A stretch of DNA of 64,000 nucleotides, taken from NCBI RefSeq assembly GCF_001625215.2, contig NC_030384.2:37172390-37236389 (forward strand), read 5' to 3'. The stretch comes from Daucus carota subsp. sativus (Eukaryota; Streptophyta; Magnoliopsida; Apiales; Apiaceae). Below are positions 12,314 to 24,703 of the stretch, piece after piece; position 1 is the first letter of the stretch, and every line of letters begins with the position of its first letter. Both the position numbers and the translations under genes were made by a program. The notes beneath the pieces were generated by a model, which was given only the letters and a program-made list of their open reading frames with translations, was not told the DNA's origin and made no database searches.

Positions 12314-12420
12314 TTTTGTTTAGTAGCCAAGGATGACTTGCCTGCTCCAATGTCATCTAGTTGATCAACAGAGACTGGATTGGCTTGGTTTCAGGCAGTC
12401 ACCTTGGCTAACTTGACACC
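12314..12420 (+). ncRNA. MIR169: miR169 precursor hairpin
   Basis: The mature miRNA lies at 12324-12344: it begins TAGCCAAGGATGACTTGCCT and ends in G, which is a known plant miR169 isoform (21 nt). The opposite arm, 12392-12412, begins CAGGCAGTCACCTTGGCTA and pairs with the mature strand apart from small bulges, as expected for miR169*. The loop region (12345-12391) itself pairs partly: CCAATGTCATCT against AGACTGGATTGG. The flanks extend the stem. miR169 cleaves mRNAs of NF-YA (HAP2) transcription factors and is linked to drought, nitrogen and flowering responses. A TATA box at 12193 suits an independent transcript. The mature sequence is an exact recall of a conserved miRNA; expression is not shown by sequence. 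Confidence 0.93.
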
Positions 12421-12429
12421 CTCTTTTCT

Positions 12430-13570
12430 TTCATGCTAGACCCCGTCTTCTTTGATCCGACTGTTCAGTGGTTCCCCAAATGGAATGCTAGTTCTTGCTT
12501 CTACGGTTCCTCGTTGTGGTGTATGCTGCAGCTCAGCCTGCAGGCTGCAGTCACACTTCTGATCCTGCTATTCCATATGTGAGGGCATTACTTTAACGTA
12601 TATTACTTATTCCATATATACTGATTACTGCATAACCGCATAAAACTTAATTTTTGGATCTATCATTTCCATAAATGCAATGCGGCATCATACATAAGCA
12701 GCTGTTATTTTGTTATAACAAATATTATGCTGTCATACACAGAACATAATTATTTGAATCACAGACGTTAACATGTATCAATCCGTCTAAGCATGAACAA
12801 GATATGTTTCTGGGTCCGGGTCGCTCATACACATGATACAACATGTTATCAGCGAATTATTTTTTTCGCGAGATGACATTTACCCTAGACTTTTGATGAA
12901 AATAGAGGAGACTATGGCCGTCTTTTTGTGGAAAAATCACTCATTCTAAAATTTTAACAAATTGAATTTTCCTGCGTATGCTCCTTTTAATCTATTGGCA
13001 TGTACCATTACCCTTAATATAATAAGACACAAATGCCCAAAATGGTTATAAACCCTAATTCTGTATTGTATTTTGTTATAAATTTTTCATAACATATAAC
13101 TTATTTATTACGATAGAATAAAACATGAATTTTTGCAGGGAAATGGGAAGGAAGGAAAAGCAAATATATAGTTTACTGTCTTATTACCGATCATATATGA
13201 TTTTGACTCAAACTTCCCTAAACTTTTCGGTCAGTGACAATGGATGGAAAATATAAACGTCGAGAATGATTAAGCTAAACTCCCCTAAACTTCATAGTGT
13301 ATATATGTGTGTTTGCTAAATGGATGCATACAATTCAAATAAGTTAAGTAGTTAGATAACTTAAGTAATTGTGCATGTGTTAAATCTCTGTGTTATATCA
13401 TGGATGGCAAATTCCAAAAAGACCCCCCTTTTTCAATTCAAGTGTATTAACCAGATATTTTGTAGCTGGGAAAATTTGAATCTTATCCAATTTTTGTGCC
13501 TTCTCCGGTTATAATGTCATTCGATTCACTTGCACACTTCGAAATTTTATATAGCGGTTCATTCACTAAT
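12430..13570. other. intergenic, no gene seen
   Basis: A/T-rich sequence downstream of MIR169. A reading at both strands shows no coding stretch, tRNA or clear repeat. It contains the presumed 3' end of the MIR169 transcript. Confidence 0.4.
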
Positions 13571-13871
13571 GTTGTGTTTGGTTGGGGTGAATGATTCCGG
13601 AAGGAATAGAATGAAAAATGAACTATCTTATGAATAATTTTAAAGAAATTTCATTCTTTCCTCCATTCCCTACATCATATGCTAGATATCACCCCTTCCA
13701 TTTGAGATGGAATGCTCCATTCTCTCCCATCCTCAATTTCTTCTCAAATCTCATCATAACAATTTTGCACTCCTTCAATTTTTTTCAAAACTTTATTCCT
13801 ATCTCTATTAGTTTCAAGTATTTTTTACTCATTTCATTCCATTCCATTCCATTCACCCCAACCAAACACAA
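13571..13871. mobile_element. MITE with 23-bp perfect TIRs
   Basis: GTTGTGTTTGGTTGGGGTGA... at 13571 recurs as an exact reverse complement ending at 13871 (23 bp each). About 300 bp long, rich in ATTCC/GGAAT, and non-coding. The TIR resembles hAT-type plant MITEs. A clean target duplication was not found; CACTAA occurs on both sides but not abutting on the right. Confidence 0.7.
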
Positions 13872-16287
13872 CAAGACACTAACATGATACACTACAAACC
13901 CAAAAACAAGTTTAACTTGAATCAGAGATAATCTAACACCTGGATTCTATATACATTTAACATTTGTCACAGCTTGTTTGGGTTTTCTGACCAAATCCTC
14001 AACCCAAGCTGGCCGCTGCAAATACCAAATTTCTATGAAACTAAAAGAAACTTAGACCATGGAACAGGAGTACAATCCAATAATCCAATACATTTAAATG
14101 AAAGCAACTGAAAGTCATTAAACATGGGGTGAAAATTTTACTTACAGAATCCAAATGTTCACTGAAGTAGAGTTGAAATAAAATGTGTAACATTTTTCAG
14201 AAATGAACAAATTTACTCCGTACCTGGCATACTCAATATATTGCCAAATCTAAAAAAGTACAAGTATGATGCTAACAGCTTAACCACATCACCATCGGAT
14301 TGGTGCACAGAGACATCTTACAAGGTTAGATCTGAAACCCGTACCAAATAGGTATATTAGGAAACTAGGAAAGTCTTTATTGCGGCAAAGTAGAATAGGT
14401 ATATATGTGGCGGGGTGGAGATCCCTGTCACGCAACAAACTGTCCAGCGGAAAGACATAAACCCTAAAATGGGTGACTCAGTCCACAGATTCAGCTTAGT
14501 AACAGGTTAACAGAGTTTGTTTAGCAGTCCTTGCTTCACAGATTCGGCTCGGTTCAAACAGCTCTAGTTCGATTGCAGAGTGAAGTGGAGAAGTAACTAC
14601 GAGAATCAAGACAAGCAATTAAACCAGGAGCAAGGTAGCTAGGGTCTAATGCCATCATTTAGTGACATAAACCTATAGACAGGACGAGCTTCATATATAG
14701 TTTCAAGTTATTTTTTCCAGAAAACAGTACTAGAACAGTAAATGTTCAGCTCTAAATCCTGTACTGAAATGGGCATTCATATATAGAAGAGAACAATAGA
14801 TTGTGCATGATCGCCACCTAGAAAACATGGGTGCGGCACACACCGAACATATACGTTTGGGTGCAGGGGTTCAGCCTGATACATAGGGGGTGCACCACCC
14901 GGCATATCCCCAACTTTTACCAACCAGATAGTAGGATGTGCGGAAGGGTACAAATTGTAATTGACTGATTAAAACGTGGCCTAATTTGAAGAGCAGACTG
15001 AGAGGGATGAAGGAGAATCACGGTTTTACGCATTCCATCTCCAGTTCTCATCACTGATCACTAGTTCTTGTCACCAATCTGTTTATCCGCACTGTGCATC
15101 ATATATGTATGCAAGTATATATTTGTGGACTGTGGTGTATGACTGGAGCTTGACTTCTGTGTATTACTCTACTGTTGTGTGTGTATTTACAGTATTATTC
15201 CCGCTAGAATATATGTTTTATCATATTTTCAATTCACTGCTTGTTTTTCCACATTCATTATTATTTCTATACATGAGTGTAATGATTGAATTACTTAGTT
15301 ACTACTATGTATTTTAATTATCAAGAATTTATCTACTCTAATTAAACTGTGTCTCTCGAATAATATATATATGACGTATCCCACACCCGAAATCCCTATA
15401 TTTGTGCATTTGCCGAATTTCCGTATCCCCGTGCCGCGCACCTGCACCCATGCATCATAATCGCCGCCCATATAAATAGCGGAGGTGGTAAAAGGAAAAG
15501 AACTTCGCACATGTGTGAATCCCAAAACAAAATCTGTACTAACAGCTTAAACATAAGGTTTCATCACCAAACCGTCCAAAGAATTTACCACCAAACAGGT
15601 AACAAACATGAATGCGGACAGGCCGACAGGGCCAAGGTGGAATTTATGTACAAACTGCACCGTGGCTACACTAGATCTTAATCCACTCAGGTGTGTGAAA
15701 ATATATATGTTAATCCACAGGAAAAAATTTGGCAAAACATAAAACTAATCTAGGTTGGAAACAGAACTAGATATAATACCAATAAAGCTGAAAGAATAAA
15801 ATCAACATAAGGAAACATGCTCAAACCTAATCTACTTGTGAAACTACTACACAGAAACACAAACCAAATGAATTTCAGCCAACTTTATCTAGCATCAAGA
15901 TCTAGTCCTGTAGCCACAGAATCCACAACAGCCAAGAAAGCGAACAAAGATTCAGTGACGCATATATGATCCGACACAATTATCCAATCATATACGGTAT
16001 ACCATCACTGTCAATGCAATTCAAACTCCCTGGCCAAGTAAAAGCTACATAAACTTCAACCGAACTCCATCATAACAAAACCAAAACAACACTTAAAGTC
16101 GCGAACCAAGTAAAATTCCATCACAAGTTCAATAGGCCAATACAACCAGGCGCAATAATCCTAAAACATCATACAAAATAGTATATATTACTTTGCCACT
16201 TAAATCATCATATATCTAAACAACATCATATATCTCCTCAAAAGTCTTACTGCTACATTATAAAATCGAAACTAACCTCATACTCTA
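13872..16287. other. intergenic and 3' flank of the CHZ1-like gene
   Basis: No convincing gene. The part next to 16287 should be the 3' UTR of the minus-strand CHZ1-like gene. A TATA-like TATAAATAG at 15472 leads into no recognisable product. Short open frames at 15105-15317, 15295-15525 and 15547-15735 have no domain. Confidence 0.4.
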
Positions 16288-16845
16288 CTACTCATCATCA
16301 TTATCTTTGTCATCACTGTTTCCGATAACCACACCACGAGACGCACCACGACGACTCCGAGTCCTGGAAGGGAGAATGTTATCCAAATCAACTTCAGCAA
16401 GAGGATCCTCAGACAAATCACTGTCACTCTCATCATCCGAACCAAAAACATCAGCAGCGCCATCACTGGAATCATCTTCATCGTCTTCCGACTCTTCGAT
16501 AAGCTTGCCTTTGCCTTTATCCTCCTTCATTATTCCTTTTCCCTTAACATCAACTTCAGCTTCTCCATTTGAATTTTCCTCATCGTCATCATCATCCTCA
16601 TCCTCTTCTTCTTCTTCGTACTCTTCTTCATCTTCTTCAGTGTCTTCGTCTTCAATGTGTTGCTCTTCAATTACTTTGGTTTCAATTACTTTGGTTTCGA
16701 TTACTTTGGATTCGAGCAGGGCTTCGGGTTTGGGCTTCTTGGTAGCGGAATCAGAGTGAATGAGTGCATCTTGTTCTTCGGGCTTTCGTTTAGGAGGGAA
16801 TGTGTGGTTAACAGTAGGGTCTTCTTGGTTGTTGAGCTCGCCCAT
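16288..16845 (-). CDS. acidic nuclear protein, CHZ1-like histone H2A.Z chaperone
   Basis: Intronless 185-residue protein. The N-terminus has PPKRKPEEQ and TKKPKPEA, which could serve as nuclear signals. Then comes KVIETKVIETKVIE, a triple 5-residue repeat (KVIET, KVIET, KVIEE). The centre (about residues 65-145) is an extended Asp/Glu tract broken by KGKGIMKEDKGKGK. The C-terminus carries DPLAEVDLDNILPSRTR (about residue 147 on), which I recall as the conserved end of plant CHZ-domain proteins. The yeast CHZ1 family binds H2A.Z-H2B dimers and delivers them for nucleosome exchange. Acidity plus the C-terminal motif make this assignment fairly good. The low-complexity antisense frame at 16307-16759 (poly-Ser) is a shadow of the acidic tract. 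Confidence 0.78.
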   Translation of the reverse strand: MGELNNQEDPTVNHTFPPKRKPEEQDALIHSDSATKKPKPEALLESKVIETKVIETKVIEEQHIEDEDTEEDEEEYEEEEEDEDDDDDEENSNGEAEVDVKGKGIMKEDKGKGKLIEESEDDEDDSSDGAADVFGSDDESDSDLSEDPLAEVDLDNILPSRTRSRRGASRGVVIGNSDDKDNDDE

Positions 16846-16899
16846 TTGTTTGATTTCTAGGGTTTCTGTGAGGCTCTTTGGGGCTTATGCTCTGCTTAT

Positions 16900-19500
16900 A
16901 CTTATATTTTGTTGGTCGCGGCTGACCCCATTCTCTAATTCTTTTTTTTTTCCTTGGATAATCCTGAACTGTATTTATTAGAAAATGATTTTTCTTTTAC
17001 CAATATACATATTTTCATTTATGCAGTGGGTCATTGAAATCTAACTTGTATTTTAATTCCATTTTTAAGTCAATAATATTCACCATCATTTTGAAGATGG
17101 TACTAATGAATTATTTGTTGTACTAATTTATATTTTACATAGTATAATAACACAGTCTTTGCGATAACTTAAGTTTTCAAAACAAGGATATATTTTCCAG
17201 AAAAATTATATTTCTGTAATAAATTTGTAAGTAAGTATTATGAAGTTTTTAATATTTTTTATCACGGAATCAAGTACCTTTTTTAGCAAAAAGTTAAAAA
17301 AAACATATTTACATATTTCTTTTAAAATAAATAACTGTTTTACGATAAACAAGTCAAAGACAAAATACCTGTTTGGATGAGTTTAAAACTACTACGGTAT
17401 TTTTTAGTTTAAATAAAGAAGTGAAATAAAAGTTGGAAACATGGTTTGGTTCGAGAAGTGGTATGGGGTTGGAACAAAAAATAGATTTGAGTTGGTATGG
17501 GTTGGTATGATTTTTAGGTATCGTATATGATATCATGTGTTTGGTTGAGTACTGAATCAATATGTATAATTTTTGTTAAAAATAAGTTATTAATTTATAT
17601 CAATTCAAATTATTATTATTATATATTTTTGCATCATTGATTTAATTTTGTATCAAATATTAATATTTCATAACTTAAATAGAGATTAAAAAAATAAAAA
17701 ATGAATGTATCTCATACCCACCTCCCCAATTGAGTATCAAAAATTCATACCTTACCCCATACCACCCATGAACCAAACGACCCCTTAACGTGTTTTGAAA
17801 AAAAGTAGAAGTCACGAGATGTATTCCTAACGTTTTATAAGTACTTTTTTGTTTTTTTTCACAAACAATATAAATAAGTGCCTTTAAATTATAAACTCCA
17901 ACAAGCCGATCTTTTAAAACCCGGCCAAACACCCTCAACAAAAAGAAAATTTTAGGACTCCTTTGTTTTGCAGATTATGTAATTTAAAAATAAATTATTA
18001 TTTGTGAAAGAAAATTTTAGGACTTCTTTGTTTTGCATATTATGTAATTTAAAATAAATAATTATTTGTAATTTCACAGGTGGTTTATAGGTTAAATTCT
18101 GAGACTACAAATCTGCAATTGACTTTATAAATATGAATCATATCCTTTAAAAGGAGGCTCTTAATTTTTATTAGTTTTGTTTATTCATATTAAAAATTAC
18201 ATATTACTAATAATATTATTCAAATTAAGTCTAAGTTCCTGGGAGAGCACGTATATTTGGAGTATTGGAGTCCCCCATCTTTGCCATTCGGGCGTTCACT
18301 TACTTCTAATCTAACAGCTACAAAATTAACAGTTTTTTTAAATTGCACGGTTGTATATTGGCAAATGCAGTTTACATGATACAGATCATTTGTAACGGCC
18401 ACTCAGTTAAAAGCCCCATTCTGGTTTTTCCGTGAGGCACCAGGCAACCGGCATGTTTATCTTCAATTTGTCTCTCCGTTCTCCCTCCGTTCTGTTGCTC
18501 GCAGTTGTCTTTCATTGTATTGTTTTGTTGCTCGCTGTTGTCCTTCACCATTTTTTAGAGTTGTTTTCATCTCTCAAACTCAGATATTCATATTATTCTG
18601 CAATTGGTGAATTAAGAGGAACAAAATGCAGAACAGTAACGGGTTGATAATGGGAGGAAAAAGAAGAAGACTTGAGAAACAATATAATACAATTTCTATA
18701 AATATGTATAAGGTTGTTAGTTACAGTTTTTTAAATTACAGATATTATCCACTTGTCTCCCAAATCCAGCATGCATGTTTATTTTAATCCAACGGTATTG
18801 GTATAGGTCTTCAAAGACTCCAAAATCTTTGTACTCCAAGGAGCCCAACTCATTCAAATTATTAATAAATTGAGTAATTTTAATTAGAGAAAAGCTAATC
18901 CTCTATTTTTATTGTTTACACATTACTGTTCGATCGTAGATTCGTACACCAGAATACTGTGCCTGTCACAACATACAACGTGCAAGAGCTTTGAAACTTG
19001 ACAGCGGTAGCTTTGAACCTTGGTCATCTATCCAGTCAACGGTCAAACACCTCATAGGATGCGAAGAGAATTTTTCCCGTAGTAAACGCATTCATTAGGT
19101 TTCTTATTACTGGCCTTTATCTTACACACTTGGGCAAAAAATAAATGATTTCACATCCAAATTAGGGCAGTACTAGTACGCATGGAACTGCCTTCAAAGC
19201 AAAACACACATGCCTTGACACGGTGCCTACGGTACTGTACAGAACAACAATCTGATCTTCAGTCAATAATCACTCAACTGTAAACAGATAGACAAATGCT
19301 ATTCTGAATCTTTCAAGGCAGCAACTTTGGAAAAACTCAAAGTTGGACTACCTCTAGCATGCAAGTCTGCATTAAGAAAGATGTCTAACTAACAAGTAAC
19401 CACCAAAGTGAAAAAACTATCGATTCAAACCTAAAACTCATATATGAAGCAAACAGCCTGTAAATAGCCAGAAAAAAACTAGATATAGTTAATAAACCGT
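16900..19500. other. intergenic with MITE remnants
   Basis: No gene is supported. At 17430-17786 there is a decayed element whose right end, CCATGAACCAAACGACCCC, is typical of one end of plant hAT-like MITEs; the left end is eroded. At 17945-18070 a roughly 63-bp unit (GAAAATTTTAGGACT...) occurs twice in tandem with small differences. The last part, near 19500, is presumably the 3' UTR and flank of the phosphate carrier gene. Confidence 0.45.
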
Positions 19501-19798
19501 ATATGGACAAAACAAACTACCCCAAGTTGTCCATTATTATATGTCTTTCCAGTGGGGCAAAAGCATTATCCTAATCTCAAGATGGGCATCTCTGTCTATT
19601 CTAACAAAAAATTTCCAAGGAAACGGGAGTGGATTACCACCTCCAATATCAGAGTTAACTAGGAACAAACTGCCACAAGTTTTAGATGTAAAAAAAGAAT
19701 ATTCTGATTTGCCATCCACGCAACATCAGCCATGCTATATTTATTTAACAGCCTCTCATTGTCTCAGAACCAAAATCCCTCAACCACTGGAGTTGGTC

Positions 19799-22700
19799 CT
19801 AGGCCTGTGCAGGCTCAGTCTCAGCAGCAGCAACAGGGGCAGCACCACCAGTTGTTGGCCTGTACAACATGTTAATTATTATCAAATCCAATTTTAATAA
19901 CACTAGCAACTAAATCAAATATAGAATGGGAGGCCATGTAATGTAGACTGAAACTTGTTATAACAAGACTTCATTTTATGAATTCAACTTACAGCCCGAC
20001 AAAAACTTTGAAAGCATCATATATCCCCCATTGGGCTCCTGTGAGAGTTCCAATCATGACAATACGAAGAGGAAGCCCACGGGTGAAAAGTCCCAACATA
20101 CCCATCTTCTTCACAGCCTGACAATGAAAATCATGGGTTGAATATGTAGATATATGCAAAACACACAAGAAGATACATTTCAGTAAATGATAACATTCAA
20201 CAAGAAGCACTTACATCACCGACGGTGGCACCTTTCGCATTGTTAAGGAAAGAAACAAGATTATCAGCAGGATGTGACACAATAGCACAGAACACACCAG
20301 CAACATATCCACCAGCAAAGCTCACACCAAGCTGCAACTCTTTGCTACACTGTTCTTTCGGTGTAGGGATCGCATATTTATATAACATCTCAACGATTGT
20401 CTCAAATGATGCAAACTTCATCATTGTATCTGCACATTACACAATATAATCTATAAAGATCCAGTAAAAATAGTGCTGAGCATGCCAACTAAACCTCATA
20501 AATTTATAATGTTACTAAAAATCTAAGACAGAGAGCATGTAAGTATACAATTAAGAAGAAAGTTTTATTCGGTTTTCCCTCCAACATTCATCAATGGCCC
20601 AGTCCACACTTTAACTCATTACAGCACAATATTATTAACTTCAATATCAACACATACATTGTAACTTCAATAAAACTCTAGCTCTTTGTTAGTTTAGGGA
20701 TAATCAGAGACAAGAATACTCTAATTTATTTTTGGGCAGGTAGAGGTATATTCTTTTCGTTATTTGTACTATTCTCGGCTGTGAGCAACTGAGTTTTCTA
20801 GAAAGGAATTTACTATATGCACTGTGTAATAATCATTAGATGTGCCCTTCCACATGTATCAGTTTTTAAGATGTTTTCTGAGAATGAACGCAACAGAAAT
20901 CGTAATTAGCGAAGATTAGGGCTGTCAAAAAAAATCCGAAAAATCCGCCACCGTATCCGAGAAAAAGCGGATATTATCCGAATCCGTGATATTCGAATCC
21001 GAAACGAAATACATATATGATATTTAAATTACATAATATATAAATTATACCTAATTAAAATTTTATGCTATTAGCTTGTAGTGTGTGTATATGCATTAAA
21101 TAATACATTTATACAAAATTTATATAATTATACAAATACTAAAATACTCTATACATATATAAAAATATCATTTGAGCTTAGTCATAAAAAAATTGTTCGA
21201 AAATCATCGCCAATACGGTATAACCATAAAAAATATCCGACATCCGTCCGAAATATCCGCACCCGTATCCGGGAAAAAGCGGATATTATCTGTATCTGAA
21301 ATAAAACGGATATTATCCGTATCCGAATCCGACAGTTGCGGATAAGGATACGGATATAGGCATATCCGTATCCGAATTATCCGTTTGACAGCCCTAGCGA
21401 AGATAACATGCATAATACAGCTGTATTCAAGTGAAAAACCAAAAGAAACCGATGTTCAAACGAGCATGGGTGTATAAATAGATAATTTAGTAATGCATCA
21501 TAACAACCCCCAATTTAAAGTGACACTCCAATGACTATAAGGTTCTTAAGGCAGGGAGTAATATGCATGTCACGCCCGTCATCTTGACAATCCCCTCATT
21601 AAAAATACCAACCTTAAATATGACAAGTAGGTCATCACGATTCCAACTTAAAGAGTACAATCAACAATGCATCCTTTAAAACACCCAGTACTGGTTCTGC
21701 TTAATTTAAGTGACCAACTATTCCGAGCATTAGGCTGAATAAATTTAAGGAGTAGTGAACAATACGTTTACCATATACTATCCACTGAAGGTGCACAAGC
21801 ATAATTGTTCATATGTTAAGTGACTGATCCTCCCATATAAGCTTAATAATGTTAGTTTCTATTCATCATATGTATATTAACAACTAATTCTTGAAGGATA
21901 CTACGAAGTACAAACTATTAAAGATTGACCAAAACAAAAATTAACAAGTGACGAAACCACAAAAAACTTAGGACTCTACAAAGACTAATAGTCTAGAACA
22001 AATACAAACCATGTCATGCCAAATTAGTTATATTTGCATGCTTATCACAGAGACAAAGAGTTATAGTGGTGATGCACAAACTTACATGGAATCTGGCGTC
22101 CCCATAGTGGAACCAAGCCCTTGTATAACCTGTACAAGTTTGACCAAGTTAGTTTCCTACTTTCCAAAAGCATAATCCAAAAAAAAAAAACAGAAGAGAA
22201 ACAGGCAGTTGCTAAATTAATACCCAAGAGCGCCTTCAGATTTGACAAACTTGGGAAGTCCATCACCCAAACCCCTAGCAAAACCAGGTTGAGTCTGTAC
22301 ACGAACCTTCACTGCTTCAAAGGGGCATAAAGCGATATCAGCAATCACCTCAGCAGATGCAGAACCAGCAAGGTAAATGAGGGTCTTGTATTTGGCAGCA
22401 TACTCTGGCCCGGCAATATCAGAATAATACTTCTTAAAGAATTCGTAAAACCCAAACTTGCAGGCACCCTGAGCACTGTACCCGAGAAGTGTCGGCACCC
22501 ATCCCCTAAAGAATCCCCTTACACCCTGCTCCTTAAGCAATACTCCAAATCCTGATGAGATGCTCTTGTACTTTGCGGGATCAATCTAATACAATTACAA
22601 AATCAAAGTTGGATTGAATGTTTCAAAAACTAAAAGCATCACCATATACACCCAAACAGATTATTATACGCATGGCTAAATGTGAGAAATGTATTATACT

Positions 22701-24064
22701 ATCATAAGATATTTGGCAGATAATTGAACATATAATAATATGTGGATACTGGAAGCATCAGCTTTAACTTGATGAACTTTATCCGCATTTAGGAGACATA
22801 GCTCCAAGTAAGTCCATATTCTTTCAAATGCAGAACAGTACTTTCAAGATGAAGAAATCAGTATATGGTAAACAATGAATCCACTATTTAAGACCACTTG
22901 GGCTTGGGAAAAAAATAACAACAAAATCAGCCCCAAAAAGAAAATCACAAATAGCAAAACTGGACTTAAGACATAGAAATTACAAGCGCACACACACACA
23001 CACAAACCTTCAATCACAGAGACAGCAAAACATCATATAAAATATATTGTTTTACATATAATAATCAACATAGAACAGAATAACAAGACGAAAATATTCT
23101 GCGCCTAAACAAGTTAAACCTATAACACATGAAGTAGGAGCACGGTTTATTCTTAGTACCCTATTTCAGCAGCATATGTTAAGGGATCCCCCAACAAAAT
23201 TCTGTCAGACAGATCAGTTTAAACTTCAAAACAAGATGAACACTAAACCTTGTTGATGTAAATACATTGTACTGCTAAACCACATATTAAGATGAAAACC
23301 ACTAATACTTCTCGAGCTTATAATTTCTGATCACATTTCAATACAATATGCAGTGCCTACTGCCTCACACGGTATGTAAGCCAAACAATTAAGATATATA
23401 CAACTATTTGGAAAAAAAAAAAGAGTAGGTACATGTCTACAACAATCTAGGTCTAGCTACTTTCAGAACTTTTTTGGTGAATAATTTCTAGTTTCAGTTT
23501 TTAACCCACCGATTCGAAAAAATGATTTAATACTAAACATAATACAGCTGTATTTCATTATTTCAGCACGCGAAATGTTTTCAAACTCTATATACATATA
23601 AAAACATATTCAGTCTACATCTACACAACATATATAAAAAGCAAATCAGAAAAACAGTAAACGACGCATCCGAGCAGATCTAATCAAATTACCAACAGAT
23701 CTGAACATATAACACAAAAAATTGACATAGATATGGACAAAATGAAGACCTGCATATTGCATTTCACGAGGTCAAGAGGAGTCACGGTCATGTGAGTGAG
23801 TCCACAGCTCAAAATTCCACCAACAGTACAGGCGGCGTAGAACTGCGGCGAGTACATCTCGATCTTGCCGAGCGGCTCGTTCGGAGCCTGAATCATCACT
23901 CTACTCCTCGCCGGAGAAACAGCTTGCTCGGCGCTAGGGCTTGAAAAAGCAGTAGCAGCAGCTCTGTTTGTCGTGAGCTTGTTGAGCAACAGGTTGCTAG
24001 ACGACGACGAGTAGAGATAGGAAGGGATGAGAGATTGGCGGGGAGAGTTGTCGGAGAACGCCAT
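19799..24064 (-). CDS. MPT3: mitochondrial phosphate carrier protein (MPT3 type)
   Basis: Six exons on the minus strand: 24064-23750, 22585-22224, 22129-22086, 20429-20215, 20117-19993 and 19859-19799; 373 residues. It has the three mitochondrial-carrier repeats with signatures [20 protein letters not shown] and [11 protein letters not shown]. Phosphate-carrier blocks are also present: [39 protein letters not shown] and [16 protein letters not shown]. The N-terminal ~65 residues are Ser/Ala/Arg-rich and act as the presequence that plant phosphate carriers have. It imports phosphate with protons into the matrix for ATP synthesis. Length matches the family (about 375). The C-terminal 20 residues are Ala/Pro/Glu-rich. 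A TATA-like TATAAAC lies near 24176-24183 on the minus strand. Intron 3 carries a hAT MITE. Confidence 0.96.
20917..21396. mobile_element. hAT-type MITE in phosphate carrier intron 3
   Basis: TIRs TAGGGCTGTCAAA (20917) and TTTGACAGCCCTA (ending 21396) are exact. An 8-bp target duplication GCGAAGAT sits at 20909-20916 and 21397-21404. The subterminal regions are packed with CGGATA/TATCCG motifs in both orientations. The core is A/T-rich and non-coding. TIR and 8-bp TSD are diagnostic for hAT; the perfect TSD implies fairly recent insertion. Confidence 0.93.
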
Positions 24065-24319
24065 CGGAAGAAATCGACGGCGGAGATGAGAGGAGATGTG
24101 TTTGTTTTTGCCTGGTAAATCTGGTGTGTCTAAAGGCGTGGGGTGTGTGTGTAACGATTCGTTGACGATGCGTTGTTTATACGAATGTAGTCCCCAATGA
24201 AATGGAATGGGCAGGTAGACAAGTGGGCTGAATTTACGCTTTTGTACACACCAAAAGGCTGTGGTGGCTAAAATTTTTGACCCGTTTGAATTGAAAAGAG
24301 AAAAAAATGGGGTTAATTA

Positions 24320-24702
24320 GAGCATCTCCAAGAGCCTCCTTGTTGGCTCCTAAATATAATATAAAAAATGTGGCTCTTAGCAATTTAGGACAAAGTTAAG
24401 AGTGTAAACTCCAACAATACTCTCTACATCTCTTCTCTATTTCATATTTTATTCATATATTGGGCTCCACTATAACAAAAGAGATGGAAAGATGGAGGTG
24501 AATTGGAAGGAAGAATTTTTTTATTGTGAAAAAATAAGTTAGGAGCAATGTGGTGGCTCTTAACTTTGAGGAGAGAGAAGAGAGAAACAAGAGGCTCTTA
24601 GTGATTTAAGAGCCACTTAAGAGTCTCTTGGAGCAACATTTTTCCTCTCCCTCCTCAAATCTCAAGTTAGGAGCCTAAATGAAGAGCCTCTTGGAGATGC
24701 TC
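24320..24702. mobile_element. Tourist/PIF-Harbinger-type MITE
   Basis: TIRs GAGCATCTCCAAGAGCC (24320) and GGCTCTTGGAGATGCTC (ending 24702). The 3-bp duplication TTA lies at 24317-24319 and 24703-24705. 383 bp, non-coding, in the promoter-proximal region upstream of the phosphate carrier gene. Confidence 0.85.
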
Positions 24703-24703
24703 T

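Noticed and set aside
14820-14910. GC-richer stretch with GTGCGGCACACACC-type repeats
   Set aside because: Looked like a possible gene fragment or hairpin, but no frame, pairing arm or repeat partner could be found.
16307-16759. 150-codon plus-strand Ser-rich frame
   Set aside because: Antisense shadow of the Asp/Glu-coding GAN repeats of the CHZ1-like gene.
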